Assembly: GCF_003096835.1 (NCBI RefSeq)
Contig: NZ_QENZ01000005.1
Span: forward strand, 314,669 to 378,668
Length of the DNA: 64,000 bases
DNA from: Balneicella halophila
Lineage (GTDB): Bacteria > Bacteroidota > Bacteroidia > Bacteroidales > Balneicellaceae
Direction of reading: 5' to 3'
The translations under genes and the position numbers were made by a program. A model generated the notes under the pieces. It was not told the origin of the DNA. It saw nothing but the letters and a program-made list of their open reading frames with translations, and ran no database searches. Positions 1-9,328 of the stretch are shown here, piece by piece (position 1 is the stretch's first letter; the number at the start of each line of letters is the position of its first letter).

Positions 1-816
1 GTAAATAGCAGGTAAATCTTCATTAGGAACATTATGAAGGAAGATGACACGATCCTCCAATTTTTTTCTCTGAATCAATTGTTGCAACTCAGCCATATAT
101 TTTTTCACAGGTCGACCAATTGCAACGATTTTAGCATCATGCTTTGCATAATTCAAGGAATGTATCAAACTGATTAAATTTTTACGTGGCTCTATTGTAC
201 CTACATTTAAGACAAAAGTATCTGGCAATGCGTATTTCTTTTTCACCTCTACCTTTTTGCTTTCACTTACAGTATCCCAAAACTGACTTGCGCATCCTTG
301 ATAGGAAACTACAATTTTCTCCGGAGCAATCTGAAAGTAATTCACAATATCATGTTTCGTTTGCTCACTTACAGCGATGATTTTATCTGCCTTTAAACAA
401 GAATTTTTGAATTTTCTCAAATAGATTTGATTATCGATACGAGAAAAAAACTGAGGAAAACGTAAAAATATCAAATCATGTATCGTGACAATGGATTTAA
501 CATTAGCATTTTCAATATCGGAGGGCAATTCATTGCTTAATCCATGAAAAATATCTAATCTGTCTTTATTTATTGCACTACTCATGCTTAAGCTACGCCA
601 AAAGGCACTAAATTTCTTAGCTAAGAATGAGTCAGGTTGTCTTACAATAAATGGTTTTCCACAATGGAAAGGGATAGCATTTTTAATCTTAGGAGTGTAG
701 AGATAATACTCATTATCAGGATAATATTGCTGGAGCAATAGCAATGCACTGCGACTGTAATTCCCTAAGCCACTATAGTTATAAAAAGCTCTTTTAGCGT
801 CATATCCTATCTTCAT
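1..816 (-). CDS. GT4-type glycosyltransferase, partial (C-terminus beyond window)
   Basis: The reading frame opens with ATG at 816 and runs to the first base of the window without a stop, giving 272 residues of a protein that continues beyond it. The N-terminus (MKIGYDAKRAFYNYSGLGNY) is the usual GT4 opening with a glycine-rich acceptor loop. Further on are a TIHDLIF strand and a VGTIEPRKNL segment, the start of the C-terminal Rossmann domain that binds the nucleotide sugar. It probably transfers a sugar to a lipopolysaccharide or capsule precursor at the cytoplasmic membrane. Its ATG overlaps the TAA of the upstream kinase gene by one base, so the two are translationally coupled. The sugar and acceptor cannot be told from sequence. 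Confidence 0.85.
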   Translation of the reverse strand, partial: MKIGYDAKRAFYNYSGLGNYSRSALLLLQQYYPDNEYYLYTPKIKNAIPFHCGKPFIVRQPDSFLAKKFSAFWRSLSMSSAINKDRLDIFHGLSNELPSDIENANVKSIVTIHDLIFLRFPQFFSRIDNQIYLRKFKNSCLKADKIIAVSEQTKHDIVNYFQIAPEKIVVSYQGCASQFWDTVSESKKVEVKKKYALPDTFVLNVGTIEPRKNLISLIHSLNYAKHDAKIVAIGRPVKKYMAELQQLIQRKKLEDRVIFLHNVPNEDLPAIY

Positions 817-1595
817 TATTTCCTTGTTATTTTTTTGAATCTCTTCTTATATTTATTTTTCCGTTTTATTTTACGCTTATGTTTCTTATCAGAAGAAATC
901 AATAATTCTGTTACTGTTTTAGCATCTTTATCCGTTATTTTCGCATACTCATCAGCAATGATTTTAAGTTCGCTCCTCTCAGCCCAAAGTCTTGAGAACA
1001 TTTTCAGCCCTTTGCGTATATCCATTTCTTCAAATCGCATTCTATTGATATCCACAATGCTGAATTGATACATATTGCTGTCTTTTTTTATCAAGATATT
1101 TCCTCGAGAATAGTCAAGATGATTAACCCCATGACGAAGCATACTGAAATATGTGAAGCGTGTAAATTGACGAAGAAGTAATTCTTTATTGTCTATTTCC
1201 TTGCCAATGACTTCCCGTATGGTAATTGGATAATCATCGAGTTGAATACTCACAAAATAACTTCTATCCAAAAGACCATTTCGGAAGCAATTTATGTAAG
1301 CTATAGGTTCTGGTGTTTCTACACTCATATTTTGCAATTTGTGAGCATAATAATAGGTGCGTTTTGCCTTCGAGTATCTCAAATAAGCATACGCAAACTT
1401 ATTGATCAAATGAGGAATTTGATACGACTTTACATTTACAATAATTCCATCTAAACGAAACAGTTTTATCTCGTTCCTACTTTTGTAAATAGTCTCACCT
1501 ATTGTATCCCATTTATCAGGAAGGGAATAAACGAACTCCTCTAAATGACGAAACTTTGAATTAATTACAATTTCTCTATTTTCTCCACCAACCAT
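816..1595 (-). CDS. Lipopolysaccharide kinase (InaA/Kdo-kinase-like) family protein
   Basis: This 259-residue protein has a small kinase fold like that of LPS core kinases. A candidate ATP-binding lysine is K56 (VNVKSY). The catalytic loop is H159-L-D161 with N166 (HLDYSRGNIL), and a metal-binding D182 follows in VDINRM. The last 25 residues are extremely basic (KHKRKIKRKNKYKK), consistent with sitting against membrane phospholipid. Family members phosphorylate Kdo or heptose in the lipid A-core region. The first 20 bases overlap the end of the Wzi-like gene, and the stop overlaps the next glycosyltransferase start, so all three look co-expressed. A slightly later start is possible but no better ATG is obvious. 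Confidence 0.75.
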   Translation of the reverse strand: MVGGENREIVINSKFRHLEEFVYSLPDKWDTIGETIYKSRNEIKLFRLDGIIVNVKSYQIPHLINKFAYAYLRYSKAKRTYYYAHKLQNMSVETPEPIAYINCFRNGLLDRSYFVSIQLDDYPITIREVIGKEIDNKELLLRQFTRFTYFSMLRHGVNHLDYSRGNILIKKDSNMYQFSIVDINRMRFEEMDIRKGLKMFSRLWAERSELKIIADEYAKITDKDAKTVTELLISSDKKHKRKIKRKNKYKKRFKKITRK

Positions 1596-2994
1596 TTGTA
1601 CTTATTTTCACGAATGCGCCCATTGAATCTTCTAAATATTCCCCTTTATCAGCTGCTACTCCCCAGCTTATATTGACTGGAAATTCTCTAATTGCTACTG
1701 GAATAGTCATTTCAAGATATCCTGAAACTTGTTTTTTCTCAGCAATAGGCTTAGCATAGGTTCCTATATTACTGGAATAACTCAATAAGGCTTTATAGGG
1801 GAATTTATTGGCAATATAACCAAAAACTCCTCCATGTAGTGCTTTAACTCGATTATTAGAAACCCCTAAAGTATAATTATCATTTTCAATAGGGGTAAAA
1901 AAAGGCGTTCCTATCGTTTGACCATAACTCGTCCAGCCCGATTTATAAACGCTATGATTAAAATAATTATCCCGTCCTGTCCAAAGTTTATCCTCTCCTG
2001 GTTTCTTTCCTACTTTATCCCCAGACTGTTTTTTTGTGTAAAACCATTCAAATAAAAATGACTGAAACCATGCTTTATCTTTGGCTCTTTTTAGATATAT
2101 CCCATGGAGTGCATCTCTATTAAAGAAATTCCTGCCAGAATCATCCTCAAAAATCACTTGTCTATATAAATTTATTGCAAAATGCTCTCCTTTATAATGA
2201 AAACGTCCATCAAGCATTCCCAAATGATTGCCTACCCTATTCTTATCAAAAGATGCAGCTATTTGGTCGTAGTCCGAGTTGTCTTTAGCAAAGAAAACAT
2301 CCATGTAGGCATCAAAATTAGATGGGAGTTTCCCAAATTTAGGAGAATCTCCACCCCACTGGGCATAATGATTTAATCCAAATTCCAGAGAAAATTGAGC
2401 TTTCGTAGCTTTCAAGTACAGATTTTTATGATGTATATGAGGTTTATCAACATAGCGATCCTCAATCATAATACCTTCTGAAAATGCACCTTTAAATTGT
2501 AGGATGCCTTTAGTGAATGGAACATCTGTATAAGGCAACTCAATCAATAATTTCGGATAAGGTCTGGCATTTGATGATTCTATAAAATTCCCATTTGTTG
2601 AGGACAACCCATCGTATTGAATTTTGTTTGCTTTAGCACCCAGGTACATTCGCAACTTTCCATAACGCACACCCAAGTAATAATCTCTGAAACGAAATTC
2701 TGTATTATCTGACACAGAAGCACTCCCAAGTACGCCCAAACTCCAATCAAGTTTTTTCGAGGATTCAAATTCTTTCTTCAACTCTATACTCCATAGTCCA
2801 TAATTTTCTGCTGGAACTATCCCAAATTTATTTGCTCGCATCCAAAAAGGTAGATTATCTTCACTTCCCAATCCAAACCCTAATTCTGTCTTATAATAAA
2901 ACCCTCCATTGCCATCACTTTCTATATTATAATCTTGACCATAAAGAAATGTAACAGATAAAAACAGAAATGTCAATAGATATTTTTTCATCAT
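1576..2994 (-). CDS. Wzi-like capsule assembly outer-membrane protein
   Basis: The 472-residue protein starts with a clear signal peptide (KKYLLTFLFLSVTFLYGQ). It then shows the pattern of Bacteroidota Wzi-family proteins: the GLGSEDNLPFWMRANKFG segment near residues 38-58, followed by many alternating aromatic/polar strands typical of a large beta-barrel. Wzi-type proteins sit in the outer membrane and help attach or assemble surface polysaccharide. The adjacent LPS kinase and glycosyltransferase genes fit an envelope polysaccharide role. The family was recognised by pattern; the polysaccharide is unknown. Confidence 0.75.
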   Translation of the reverse strand: MMKKYLLTFLFLSVTFLYGQDYNIESDGNGGFYYKTELGFGLGSEDNLPFWMRANKFGIVPAENYGLWSIELKKEFESSKKLDWSLGVLGSASVSDNTEFRFRDYYLGVRYGKLRMYLGAKANKIQYDGLSSTNGNFIESSNARPYPKLLIELPYTDVPFTKGILQFKGAFSEGIMIEDRYVDKPHIHHKNLYLKATKAQFSLEFGLNHYAQWGGDSPKFGKLPSNFDAYMDVFFAKDNSDYDQIAASFDKNRVGNHLGMLDGRFHYKGEHFAINLYRQVIFEDDSGRNFFNRDALHGIYLKRAKDKAWFQSFLFEWFYTKKQSGDKVGKKPGEDKLWTGRDNYFNHSVYKSGWTSYGQTIGTPFFTPIENDNYTLGVSNNRVKALHGGVFGYIANKFPYKALLSYSSNIGTYAKPIAEKKQVSGYLEMTIPVAIREFPVNISWGVAADKGEYLEDSMGAFVKISTNGWWRK

Positions 2995-3037
2995 AATTTC
3001 GTAAATGTAAATTATTCTTTTTACAAAGAAAGTGAGT

Positions 3038-3574
3038 TTATGATAGCTTTTGACAATTTAGACGAAAATCTTTTACAATTTTACGTATTGATTCAAACGC
3101 AATCTCCTCAACAGGCAAGTTATTTAATGAATAAAAAGAGAAACTGGCGACATCATCCTTAGCTTTCAGATCTGTGTAAGTGTTTATCTTTACCACAAAA
3201 GCCATATCCAAAGTAAACACGGAAACATCACTAAAAACATACTCATTAGGATAAGATCCAAAATAATTTATACTTATCGCAGAAACATTTAATTCTTCCT
3301 TTAATTCTCTTCGAACAGCATCTTCGGCAGTTTCACCAATATTCACAAAACCACCAGGCAGGTCTAACTTCCCCTTCCCTGGCTCTATAGCTCTTTTGGT
3401 TAATAAGAGTTCCTCATCATCATTCAAAATAAGAATGGCTACAGCGGATGCGCTATTCACGTAATGATGAAAATGGCAATTTTTACAAAACAAAGAATTA
3501 TCATTTTTATACACTGTATGGTTACTACCGCAACGCATACAATTTTTAAAGACTGATTTTGGATGTGTGCTCAT
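3038..3574 (-). CDS. Nudix hydrolase with N-terminal zinc ribbon
   Basis: The protein has 178 residues. The N-terminus has two CxxC knuckles (CMRC at about 12-15 and CKNC at about 30-33), as in NudC-like or ADP-ribose-type Nudix proteins. The Nudix box follows at about residues 74-97: G-x5-E-x7-REL-KEE with GGFVNIGETAEDAVRRELK. The usual EExG ends here as EELN, a Gly to Asn change at a non-catalytic position. The catalytic glutamates are intact, so it should hydrolyse a nucleoside diphosphate-linked substrate; which one is unclear. It directly follows the stop of the small membrane protein gene, ending a coupled three-gene run. Confidence 0.85.
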   Translation of the reverse strand: MSTHPKSVFKNCMRCGSNHTVYKNDNSLFCKNCHFHHYVNSASAVAILILNDDEELLLTKRAIEPGKGKLDLPGGFVNIGETAEDAVRRELKEELNVSAISINYFGSYPNEYVFSDVSVFTLDMAFVVKINTYTDLKAKDDVASFSFYSLNNLPVEEIAFESIRKIVKDFRLNCQKLS

Positions 3575-3796
3575 TTATAAAAGCCCTCCCCCAATATAAA
3601 GTCTTACCAATGCAATAAGTATCACTATTAGGTTTAAGTTTCTTCCAGCTCTTTTGCTACTGAAAGAACCAAACAAAAGTCCTATAATTGCGATGACCAA
3701 AGCAACCCAGCTACTTATCGCACCTAGAATAGGAAATATAACCAAGACTAGCAATATCATCCCTACGACACCAAAAATTGTGGAAATAATATTCAT
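3575..3796 (-). CDS. Small membrane protein, function unknown
   Basis: This 73-residue protein is almost entirely hydrophobic, with two or three membrane segments (about 5-25, 28-45 and 55-72) separated by a short basic stretch (SSKRAGRN). Its ATG overlaps the stop of the free-methionine-sulfoxide reductase gene (TAATG), and the Nudix gene starts right after its stop. That tight placement is the main support for its being a real gene. It resembles short DUF-type inner-membrane proteins but no specific family was recognised. Confidence 0.6.
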   Translation of the reverse strand: MNIISTIFGVVGMILLVLVIFPILGAISSWVALVIAIIGLLFGSFSSKRAGRNLNLIVILIALVRLYIGGGLL

Positions 3797-4248
3797 TATT
3801 CTGCTATTAAATGTAAAATCTTCTCCAATCCTTTTGCATCATCTTCATCAAAATGAGCATATTGCTTACTGTCAATATCTAAACAGCCGATAATTTCCCC
3901 ATCTATTTTAAATGGAACAACAATTTCCGAATTTGTAAGCGAAGAACATGCAATATGTCCATCGAATTGATGCACATTATCTACAATCAGTGTTTTCTCC
4001 TGGTTTATAGATGCCCAGCACACGCCAAGATCCTTTTTAAGCTTTTGACAAGCCAAGGGACCTTGATAATTATGAACCAATAACTCCCCATTATTTAACA
4101 TATAAAAGCCAGTCCAATAAAAGTCTTTCATTTTGTGATGAAGCACAGCTACGACAGTAGCCATTCTTGATGGTAAATAATCTGTAGCCTCAAATAATTG
4201 CTCAAGTTGAGCATAAATTCGTTGATATTTTTTAGCTTTTCCTGACAT
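3796..4248 (-). CDS. msrC: Free methionine-(R)-sulfoxide reductase (GAF domain)
   Basis: A single GAF domain of 150 residues. The three cysteines that define the fRMsr family are present: C67 (GPLACQKL), C77 (LGVCWAS) and C101 (QFDGHIACSS), within the family signature VDNVHQFDGHIAC..S.SEIVVP. The enzyme reduces free methionine R-sulfoxide using a disulfide relay fed by thioredoxin. C101 matches the catalytic cysteine and the other two the resolving ones. It begins five bases after the mltD stop and overlaps the next gene by one base. Confidence 0.9.
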   Translation of the reverse strand: MSGKAKKYQRIYAQLEQLFEATDYLPSRMATVVAVLHHKMKDFYWTGFYMLNNGELLVHNYQGPLACQKLKKDLGVCWASINQEKTLIVDNVHQFDGHIACSSLTNSEIVVPFKIDGEIIGCLDIDSKQYAHFDEDDAKGLEKILHLIAE

Positions 4249-4253
4249 TATTC

Positions 4254-5822
4254 TTATATTTCTTTAATTCTCAGTTTTTGTCCTACACGTAAAGCACTAG
4301 GATTTATAATTTTATTCAATTCCAAAATACTGTCTTGTGTAACTCCTTCATATTTCTGAGCTATTGACCAGCAATTTTCATTTTTCTTTACCGTATGATA
4401 CACATATTTTTCTGGCAAATAAGGTAACTTTTTGTTTTTTCCTTTTGCTTTAACTTTTTTCGTAGATGCTCTATAAGTTTTTGGAGTCTTATTTGTGTAA
4501 ATCACTAATCGCTGTCCAGCTCTTATTCTATCTGAACGTAAACCGTTCCATTTTTTTATATTTCGGACAGTAGTGCCATGTCTTCTCGCAATTCTGCCCA
4601 AATAATCTCCCCTTCGCACCTTATAACTAATACGGGTGCCCGTACCATTCACACCATATGACGGATATATATCTTTTTTCTTCGCAATTAGTTTTCCTTC
4701 ATTAGAGAAATACTCTGACCTGTTGTAGCCATAAATACTATCTTGATAAGAGGCAAACAAACCAGATTCATAGGTCGGCAGTACCAGTCGATAACTTTTA
4801 TTCTCTTTTGCTGGAATATAGCCTTTTAGGTAGGTTCGATTTAGTTCGGCTACATCTTTTTCTTTTAGTCCTAAAACACCAGCAACCTGTCCCAAATGCA
4901 TCGGCTTATCTACCATAACGGTGCGAACATCAGTATATTTCACCATATCACGCATCGGGGCTATCATTAGATCAGTATGATAAAAAAAAGCATAATAAGT
5001 TGCAATATATTTAGGAATATGTCTTCTGGTTTCTCTAGGAAGATGCTCATAAATACTCCAAAAATCATCACCCCCACTTCGCTTAATGGCTTTATTTACA
5101 TTTCCCGGACCACAGTTATAGGCTGCAAGAACCAGTAACCAATCATTGTAAGTCTGGTACAGTTCACGCATATATCGTGCTGATGCTCTAGTAGAAGCTA
5201 TCATATCACAGCGTTGATCAACATTTCCATTTATCTCTAAACCATATTCTTTACCTGTTCCATACATAAATTGCCACAAACCAACAGCACCTGCTTTAGA
5301 CATAATATTTGGAATAAGTGCAGACTCCACAATAGCAGCATATTTTAATTCTTCCGGAACACCTTCTTCACTTAAAATCTGTTCAAAAATTGGAAAGTAC
5401 AATTGAGAAAGAGCAAGCATCTTGCTCATATATTTTCGCCCACTTTTAGACACAAATCTATTGATATATTTTTGAACTTCATCAGTGTATTTCAGCTCTA
5501 CTGAACCACTCATAGCATTCACTTGCAATGCAGTCTGCTCTGGACTGAAAACAGGAAGGTTCTCTTCAGGAACATTCTCAAAAGATGCATAAAGCTCATC
5601 CAAATCAACTTCTTTTTTCTTTTTAGCATCAGCTTCAATTTCTTCATAAAAACTTTTCTCAAAGGCAACTGTCGCTGTATCTTGATAGATTTCCAGTTGC
5701 ATTTCATCAGCTAATGAAACTGAAGTTGATTGTTTATAAGTTATGTCTTTTTGAAAAATAGAACAACTTGATAATATTAAAGATAGAATAAAGCCGTAAA
5801 AGCCATATTTAAGGTAATTCAT
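4254..5822 (-). CDS. mltD: MltD-like membrane-bound lytic murein transglycosylase with LysM repeats
   Basis: A 522-residue lipoprotein with lipobox LSSC and acylation site C20. The soluble lytic transglycosylase domain spans about 140-300: the catalytic glutamate is E166 (AIVESALIPN), followed by SKAGAVGLWQFM and the NYNCGPGN-type motif AAYNCGPGNVNKAI. Two LysM peptidoglycan-binding repeats lie near 400-445 and 475-520. The enzyme cleaves glycan strands to 1,6-anhydroMurNAc ends in the periplasm. It lies four bases after the DUF5683 gene in the parA-parB-DUF5683-mltD run. Confidence 0.92.
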   Translation of the reverse strand: MNYLKYGFYGFILSLILSSCSIFQKDITYKQSTSVSLADEMQLEIYQDTATVAFEKSFYEEIEADAKKKKEVDLDELYASFENVPEENLPVFSPEQTALQVNAMSGSVELKYTDEVQKYINRFVSKSGRKYMSKMLALSQLYFPIFEQILSEEGVPEELKYAAIVESALIPNIMSKAGAVGLWQFMYGTGKEYGLEINGNVDQRCDMIASTRASARYMRELYQTYNDWLLVLAAYNCGPGNVNKAIKRSGGDDFWSIYEHLPRETRRHIPKYIATYYAFFYHTDLMIAPMRDMVKYTDVRTVMVDKPMHLGQVAGVLGLKEKDVAELNRTYLKGYIPAKENKSYRLVLPTYESGLFASYQDSIYGYNRSEYFSNEGKLIAKKKDIYPSYGVNGTGTRISYKVRRGDYLGRIARRHGTTVRNIKKWNGLRSDRIRAGQRLVIYTNKTPKTYRASTKKVKAKGKNKKLPYLPEKYVYHTVKKNENCWSIAQKYEGVTQDSILELNKIINPSALRVGQKLRIKEI

Positions 5823-5826
5823 AAAA

Positions 5827-6504
5827 TTAAAAATTTATTACAATATTTAAACCTACACCACTTTTGAAATCTTGCATGACCAGCATTTGTGGTTGCAGTT
5901 GCATACTTAAGTCATCACTCACATCATAGTTAAAGAAATGAGCATCGGTGGCAGCCCAGATAACATTGAGAATATAAACTCCAACTAACGAAATATAACT
6001 CAAATCACGATAGCGACGGAATCTGTCTTTATTATTTTTTAATGCTTTTTGGAATGTTTCAATCTGCTTAGAATTGAATCTGGAATAATCCACATCAAGC
6101 ACTTTCCTGAATCGCTGAGACTCAGGTTCTGGAATTGGCAATGGATATTGAGGCGATTGAGTTAAATACTTTTGGTAATGTGCAAAGTCTTCATAAGCAT
6201 TTCTGTACTTTTCGTATTTCTTCGTGTTATCTATTATAAAAAAGATAGTCACCCCAAAACCAGTATAAGTAAAGGGTAAGTTCCAATATTTTTTATTGTA
6301 AATATGTCCTAATCCTGGAACTAAGGCTTCGTAAATAGTTGCTCGCTTAGGTGAGTGCACCTTTCTGTTATTAACCACGACAGTGTCCTGTGCTTGAAGG
6401 CTATATCTTGTAGTATCAGCGAGTTCTGGACTTACATAAACGTCTTGCCCAAACAAATAACTTGCTGACAACAAACTAATTACTAATAAAAAAACTCCCC
6501 TCAT
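5827..6504 (-). CDS. DUF5683 domain protein, probably envelope-associated
   Basis: 225 residues: a signal peptide (to about SYLFGQ), a polar stretch, then a DUF5683-type domain starting near KRATIYEALVPGLGHIYNKKYW, with membrane-like segments around 85-105 and 180-198. The GLGHIYNKKYWN segment is the family hallmark. Function is unknown. Its position between parB and mltD is one I associate with many Bacteroidota genomes, and the spacing (13 bases after parB, four before mltD) implies one transcript. Confidence 0.8.
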   Translation of the reverse strand: MRGVFLLVISLLSASYLFGQDVYVSPELADTTRYSLQAQDTVVVNNRKVHSPKRATIYEALVPGLGHIYNKKYWNLPFTYTGFGVTIFFIIDNTKKYEKYRNAYEDFAHYQKYLTQSPQYPLPIPEPESQRFRKVLDVDYSRFNSKQIETFQKALKNNKDRFRRYRDLSYISLVGVYILNVIWAATDAHFFNYDVSDDLSMQLQPQMLVMQDFKSGVGLNIVINF

Positions 6505-6517
6505 TCTATTTCTTCTT

Positions 6518-7378
6518 TTATTTAGTTTGATCTAATAAGCCAATAATGCGTTCTAAATCTGTGTCAGAAGTGAAAGCTATCGTTATTTTCCCTTTTCCGT
6601 TTCGGCTTCGTTGAAGTTGTACCTTAGCTTTAAAGTGACTTTCTAAATGATTCTCTAAGGCTTTATAATCATTGTTTTTTTGTGGTTTAGTTACCGGTTT
6701 TTTTTCTGTTTTATTCGCCTCTTTAGCCAACTCTTCTACTTTTCGAACAGATAGACCTTCCTTCAAAATCTTATCATAAATTTGTACCTGTTGGTCATAG
6801 TCGGCAATACTCAACAATGCACGTGCATGTCCCATCTGCAGAAGATGCTCTCGTAATCCTAACTGAATTTCGGCAGGCAACTTCAATAACCGAAGATAGT
6901 TAGCCACTGTAGCTCTTTTTTTTCCAACTCTATCACTTAAGGTCTCTTGTGTAAGGCTACATTCTTCCATCAACCGCTGGTAACTAATCGCAATCTCAAT
7001 TGGGTCTAAATCTTCACGTTGTATATTTTCAACCAATGCAAGTTCCAATACTTGCTCATCATCTACATCACGAATGTAAGCAGGCACTTCTGCAAGTCCT
7101 GCCAACTTTGCAGCACGAAAACGACGCTCACCCGCTATTATTTGAAACTTATCACCAAGTTTCCTAACAGTAAGTGGCTGTACAATTCCCAGCTCTTTTA
7201 TTGATTGTGCTAATTCTGATAATGATTCATCATCAAAAGTGGTACGAGGTTGGTTCGGATTGGCAATAATTTGAGCAATAGGAATCTCCTGAATCATATT
7301 CAAAGCAGTATTTCCTACTTTATCAGCATCAGCTAGCAATGTTCCTAATCCTCTTCCTAATACACTTTTTTTTGCCAT
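6518..7378 (-). CDS. parB: Chromosome partitioning protein ParB
   Basis: A 286-residue ParB/Spo0J protein. The N-terminal ParA-activating region (KKSVLGRGLGTLL) is followed by the CTP-binding ParB/sulfiredoxin-like domain with the GERRFRAAKLAG box at about 83-94. A helix-turn-helix for parS binding (TQETLSDRVGKKRATVANYL) lies near 143-162. The C-terminal 45 residues (DYKALENHLESHFKAKVQL) form the dimerisation domain. It loads at parS and spreads as a clamp to organise the origin region. It is five bases downstream of parA. I did not find a parS palindrome in the window. Confidence 0.95.
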   Translation of the reverse strand: MAKKSVLGRGLGTLLADADKVGNTALNMIQEIPIAQIIANPNQPRTTFDDESLSELAQSIKELGIVQPLTVRKLGDKFQIIAGERRFRAAKLAGLAEVPAYIRDVDDEQVLELALVENIQREDLDPIEIAISYQRLMEECSLTQETLSDRVGKKRATVANYLRLLKLPAEIQLGLREHLLQMGHARALLSIADYDQQVQIYDKILKEGLSVRKVEELAKEANKTEKKPVTKPQKNNDYKALENHLESHFKAKVQLQRSRNGKGKITIAFTSDTDLERIIGLLDQTK

Positions 7379-7383
7379 AATTC

Positions 7384-8145
7384 TTATTGTCTTTTAATAA
7401 ACTCATGTGCTAATTCTAGATATTGCTCTGCTCCACGAGAACTAGCATCATAATGCAATGCTGGTTTACCACAACTTGGTGCTTCGCCTAACTTGGTATT
7501 TACATGAATAACTGTTTCAAAAACCATATCTTCAAAATGTGAACGAACATCGTCAGCAACGTCATTTGATAGACGTACTCTAGCGTCAAACATCGTGAGC
7601 AAGAAGCCTTCTATAGCTAATGCTGGATTCAATTGATTTTGTATAATCCGTATTGTGTTGAGCAATTTTCCTAATCCTTCTAAAGAAAGATACTGACACT
7701 GAACAGGAATAATAACCGAATCTGCAGCCGTTAGACTATTAACAGTAACAATTCCTAAAGATGGGGAGCAATCAATAAAAATAAAATCATATTTATCCTT
7801 TATTGGATCTAAAATCTTTTTAAGAATTTTTTCCCTATCCTTCATCTCCAGCATGTCTAATTCTGCTCCAACCAAATTAATATGGGAAGGTATCAAATCC
7901 AAATGGTCATATGGACTATGGATTATCGCTTCTTCAACTGGAACTTGCTCTGAAATACATTGATAAAGACCAGTTGTAACATCATGTTCGTCTATCCCTA
8001 GACAAGACGTTGCATTAGCCTGAGGATCAGCATCAATCACAAGCACTTTCTTTTCTAAAGCAGCTAAACTTGCACTTAAATTTACTGTAGTTGTGGTTTT
8101 CCCTACACCTCCCTTTTGGTTGGCTATTGCAACTATTTTACTCAT
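7384..8145 (-). CDS. parA: Chromosome partitioning ATPase ParA/Soj
   Basis: 253 residues from the ATG at 8145 (MSKIVAIANQKGGVGKTTT). The longest open frame begins 28 residues earlier, but ParA proteins start just before the deviant Walker A, so the internal ATG is preferred. The KGGVGKTT motif carries the signature lysine; the A' motif (VLVIDADPQ) and Walker B (DFIFIDCSPSLG) follow. It forms ATP-dependent dimers on nucleoid DNA and is stimulated by ParB. There are 74 bases between it and the upstream heptose kinase gene. Confidence 0.95.
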   Translation of the reverse strand: MSKIVAIANQKGGVGKTTTTVNLSASLAALEKKVLVIDADPQANATSCLGIDEHDVTTGLYQCISEQVPVEEAIIHSPYDHLDLIPSHINLVGAELDMLEMKDREKILKKILDPIKDKYDFIFIDCSPSLGIVTVNSLTAADSVIIPVQCQYLSLEGLGKLLNTIRIIQNQLNPALAIEGFLLTMFDARVRLSNDVADDVRSHFEDMVFETVIHVNTKLGEAPSCGKPALHYDASSRGAEQYLELAHEFIKRQ

Positions 8146-8219
8146 AATTATCTGTTCGTTTACTTTTTCAAAAATACGATTTTCTTTTTGATTTTTTTGA
8201 TGTATCCTGAAAGAAAAAA

Positions 8220-9212
8220 TCAATAGCACTTTTTAATCTCTTCCAACAATTCCTCTTTATCTACAGACACGACTACCGGATGCTGACAAACTAAACTTCC
8301 CGCCATGTTTGATACAGATGCGATTTTATCTGCTTCCAATCCTGCGACAAGGCAAAGAGTTGCAGTGGCTACGACTGTGTCTCCAGCTCCTGATACATCA
8401 GCAATTTCACGCACCTGTGCAGGTATGTGTGCAACAGTATCATTCGAACAAATAAGTATCCCTTTTTCTGAAAGTGTGATTAAAAGGTAAGTGATATCGT
8501 TCAGTTCTCGGTATTTTTGTGCTTCTTCAATAATCGCTGGCAAATCATCTTTACTCAATTCTACTCCTGCACCTTCACAGAATTCTTTAAAATTAGGCTT
8601 GAACAAGCTAGTACCGCCATATTCTGAAAAATTATTTCGCTTTGGATCTACAATAGTAAAGAGCCCTCTATCATTACACAAATCTTTTAGTTTCTGAATT
8701 AAGTTTGGTGTCAAGACTCCTTTATCATAATCTTGAAAAATAAGCGCATCATAATCTTCTGAATCAATCTGCTGTGTCACTCTTTCGAATAATAAATCCT
8801 CAAGCTTAATCTCGATAAGCTCTAAATCTTCCTCATCAACTCTGAGCAAATGATGAAAACCACTAAGGAAACGGGTTTTTACAGTCGTTTTTCTTTTTTT
8901 AGTTCGTAAGACACCACTGCTATCTAATTCGTTCTTTTCAAACAACTCTATCAATTTATCCCCTGCTTCATCTTCACCTATGACTGTACAAATAGTTGCT
9001 TTTGCACCCAGTGCGCGAATATTTTTTGCTACATTTCCAGCGCCACCTAATCTGTTTTCCCTTTTATCACAAGCCAAAACTGGTACTGGAGCTTCGGGTG
9101 ATATTCTTTTTACCTTTCCCCAGGCGTAGGCATCTAGCATCACATCTCCTACAATTAGAACTTTAAAAGAATTAAACTCTTGAAATGCTTTATCAAAAGA
9201 AACTGTATTCAT
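8220..9212 (-). CDS. rfaE1: D-glycero-beta-D-manno-heptose-7-phosphate kinase
   Basis: A 330-residue PfkB/ribokinase-family kinase matching the kinase half of HldE. The N-terminus has VLIVGDVMLDAYAWGKVKRI, then SPEAPVPVL and the GGAGNVAKN loop, all diagnostic of the heptose branch. The C-terminal catalytic box DVSGAGDTVVA contains the active-site Asp. The adenylyltransferase domain is absent, so that activity must come from a separate gene. The product feeds ADP-heptose synthesis for the LPS core. It ends at a single-gene boundary before parA. Confidence 0.9.
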   Translation of the reverse strand: MNTVSFDKAFQEFNSFKVLIVGDVMLDAYAWGKVKRISPEAPVPVLACDKRENRLGGAGNVAKNIRALGAKATICTVIGEDEAGDKLIELFEKNELDSSGVLRTKKRKTTVKTRFLSGFHHLLRVDEEDLELIEIKLEDLLFERVTQQIDSEDYDALIFQDYDKGVLTPNLIQKLKDLCNDRGLFTIVDPKRNNFSEYGGTSLFKPNFKEFCEGAGVELSKDDLPAIIEEAQKYRELNDITYLLITLSEKGILICSNDTVAHIPAQVREIADVSGAGDTVVATATLCLVAGLEADKIASVSNMAGSLVCQHPVVVSVDKEELLEEIKKCY

Positions 9213-9271
9213 ATTTCATCTTTTCTTTAGTCAACAAAGATAACAGTTTTCATTGAAGCATTCACAAAACA

Positions 9272-9305
9272 AAAGCGAGCAAAACTTATTTGTTCTGCTC
9301 GCTTT
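9272..9305 (-). terminator. Rho-independent terminator of the DUF3078 gene
   Basis: A perfect 10-bp stem (AAAGCGAGCA with TGCTCGCTTT) and a 14-base loop lie just after the stop of the DUF3078 gene. On the minus strand the stem is followed by TGTTTTGTG, a T-rich tail. Confidence 0.7.
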
Positions 9306-9328
9306 AACTTTAAGTTAACCTTAATAGT

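Noticed and set aside
835-1454. Open frames on the plus strand within the LPS kinase and similar shadows elsewhere
   Set aside because: They lie opposite strong genes, have no family motifs and no promoter or ribosome-binding support.
6518-8145. parS site near parAB
   Set aside because: Only short CACGTG-type sequences were seen (for example near 6815-6835 inside parB); none matched a full 16-base parS palindrome.
7384-8229. 281-residue ParA start at 8229
   Set aside because: The 28 extra residues precede the Walker A motif and do not resemble ParA; the ATG at 8145 is standard.
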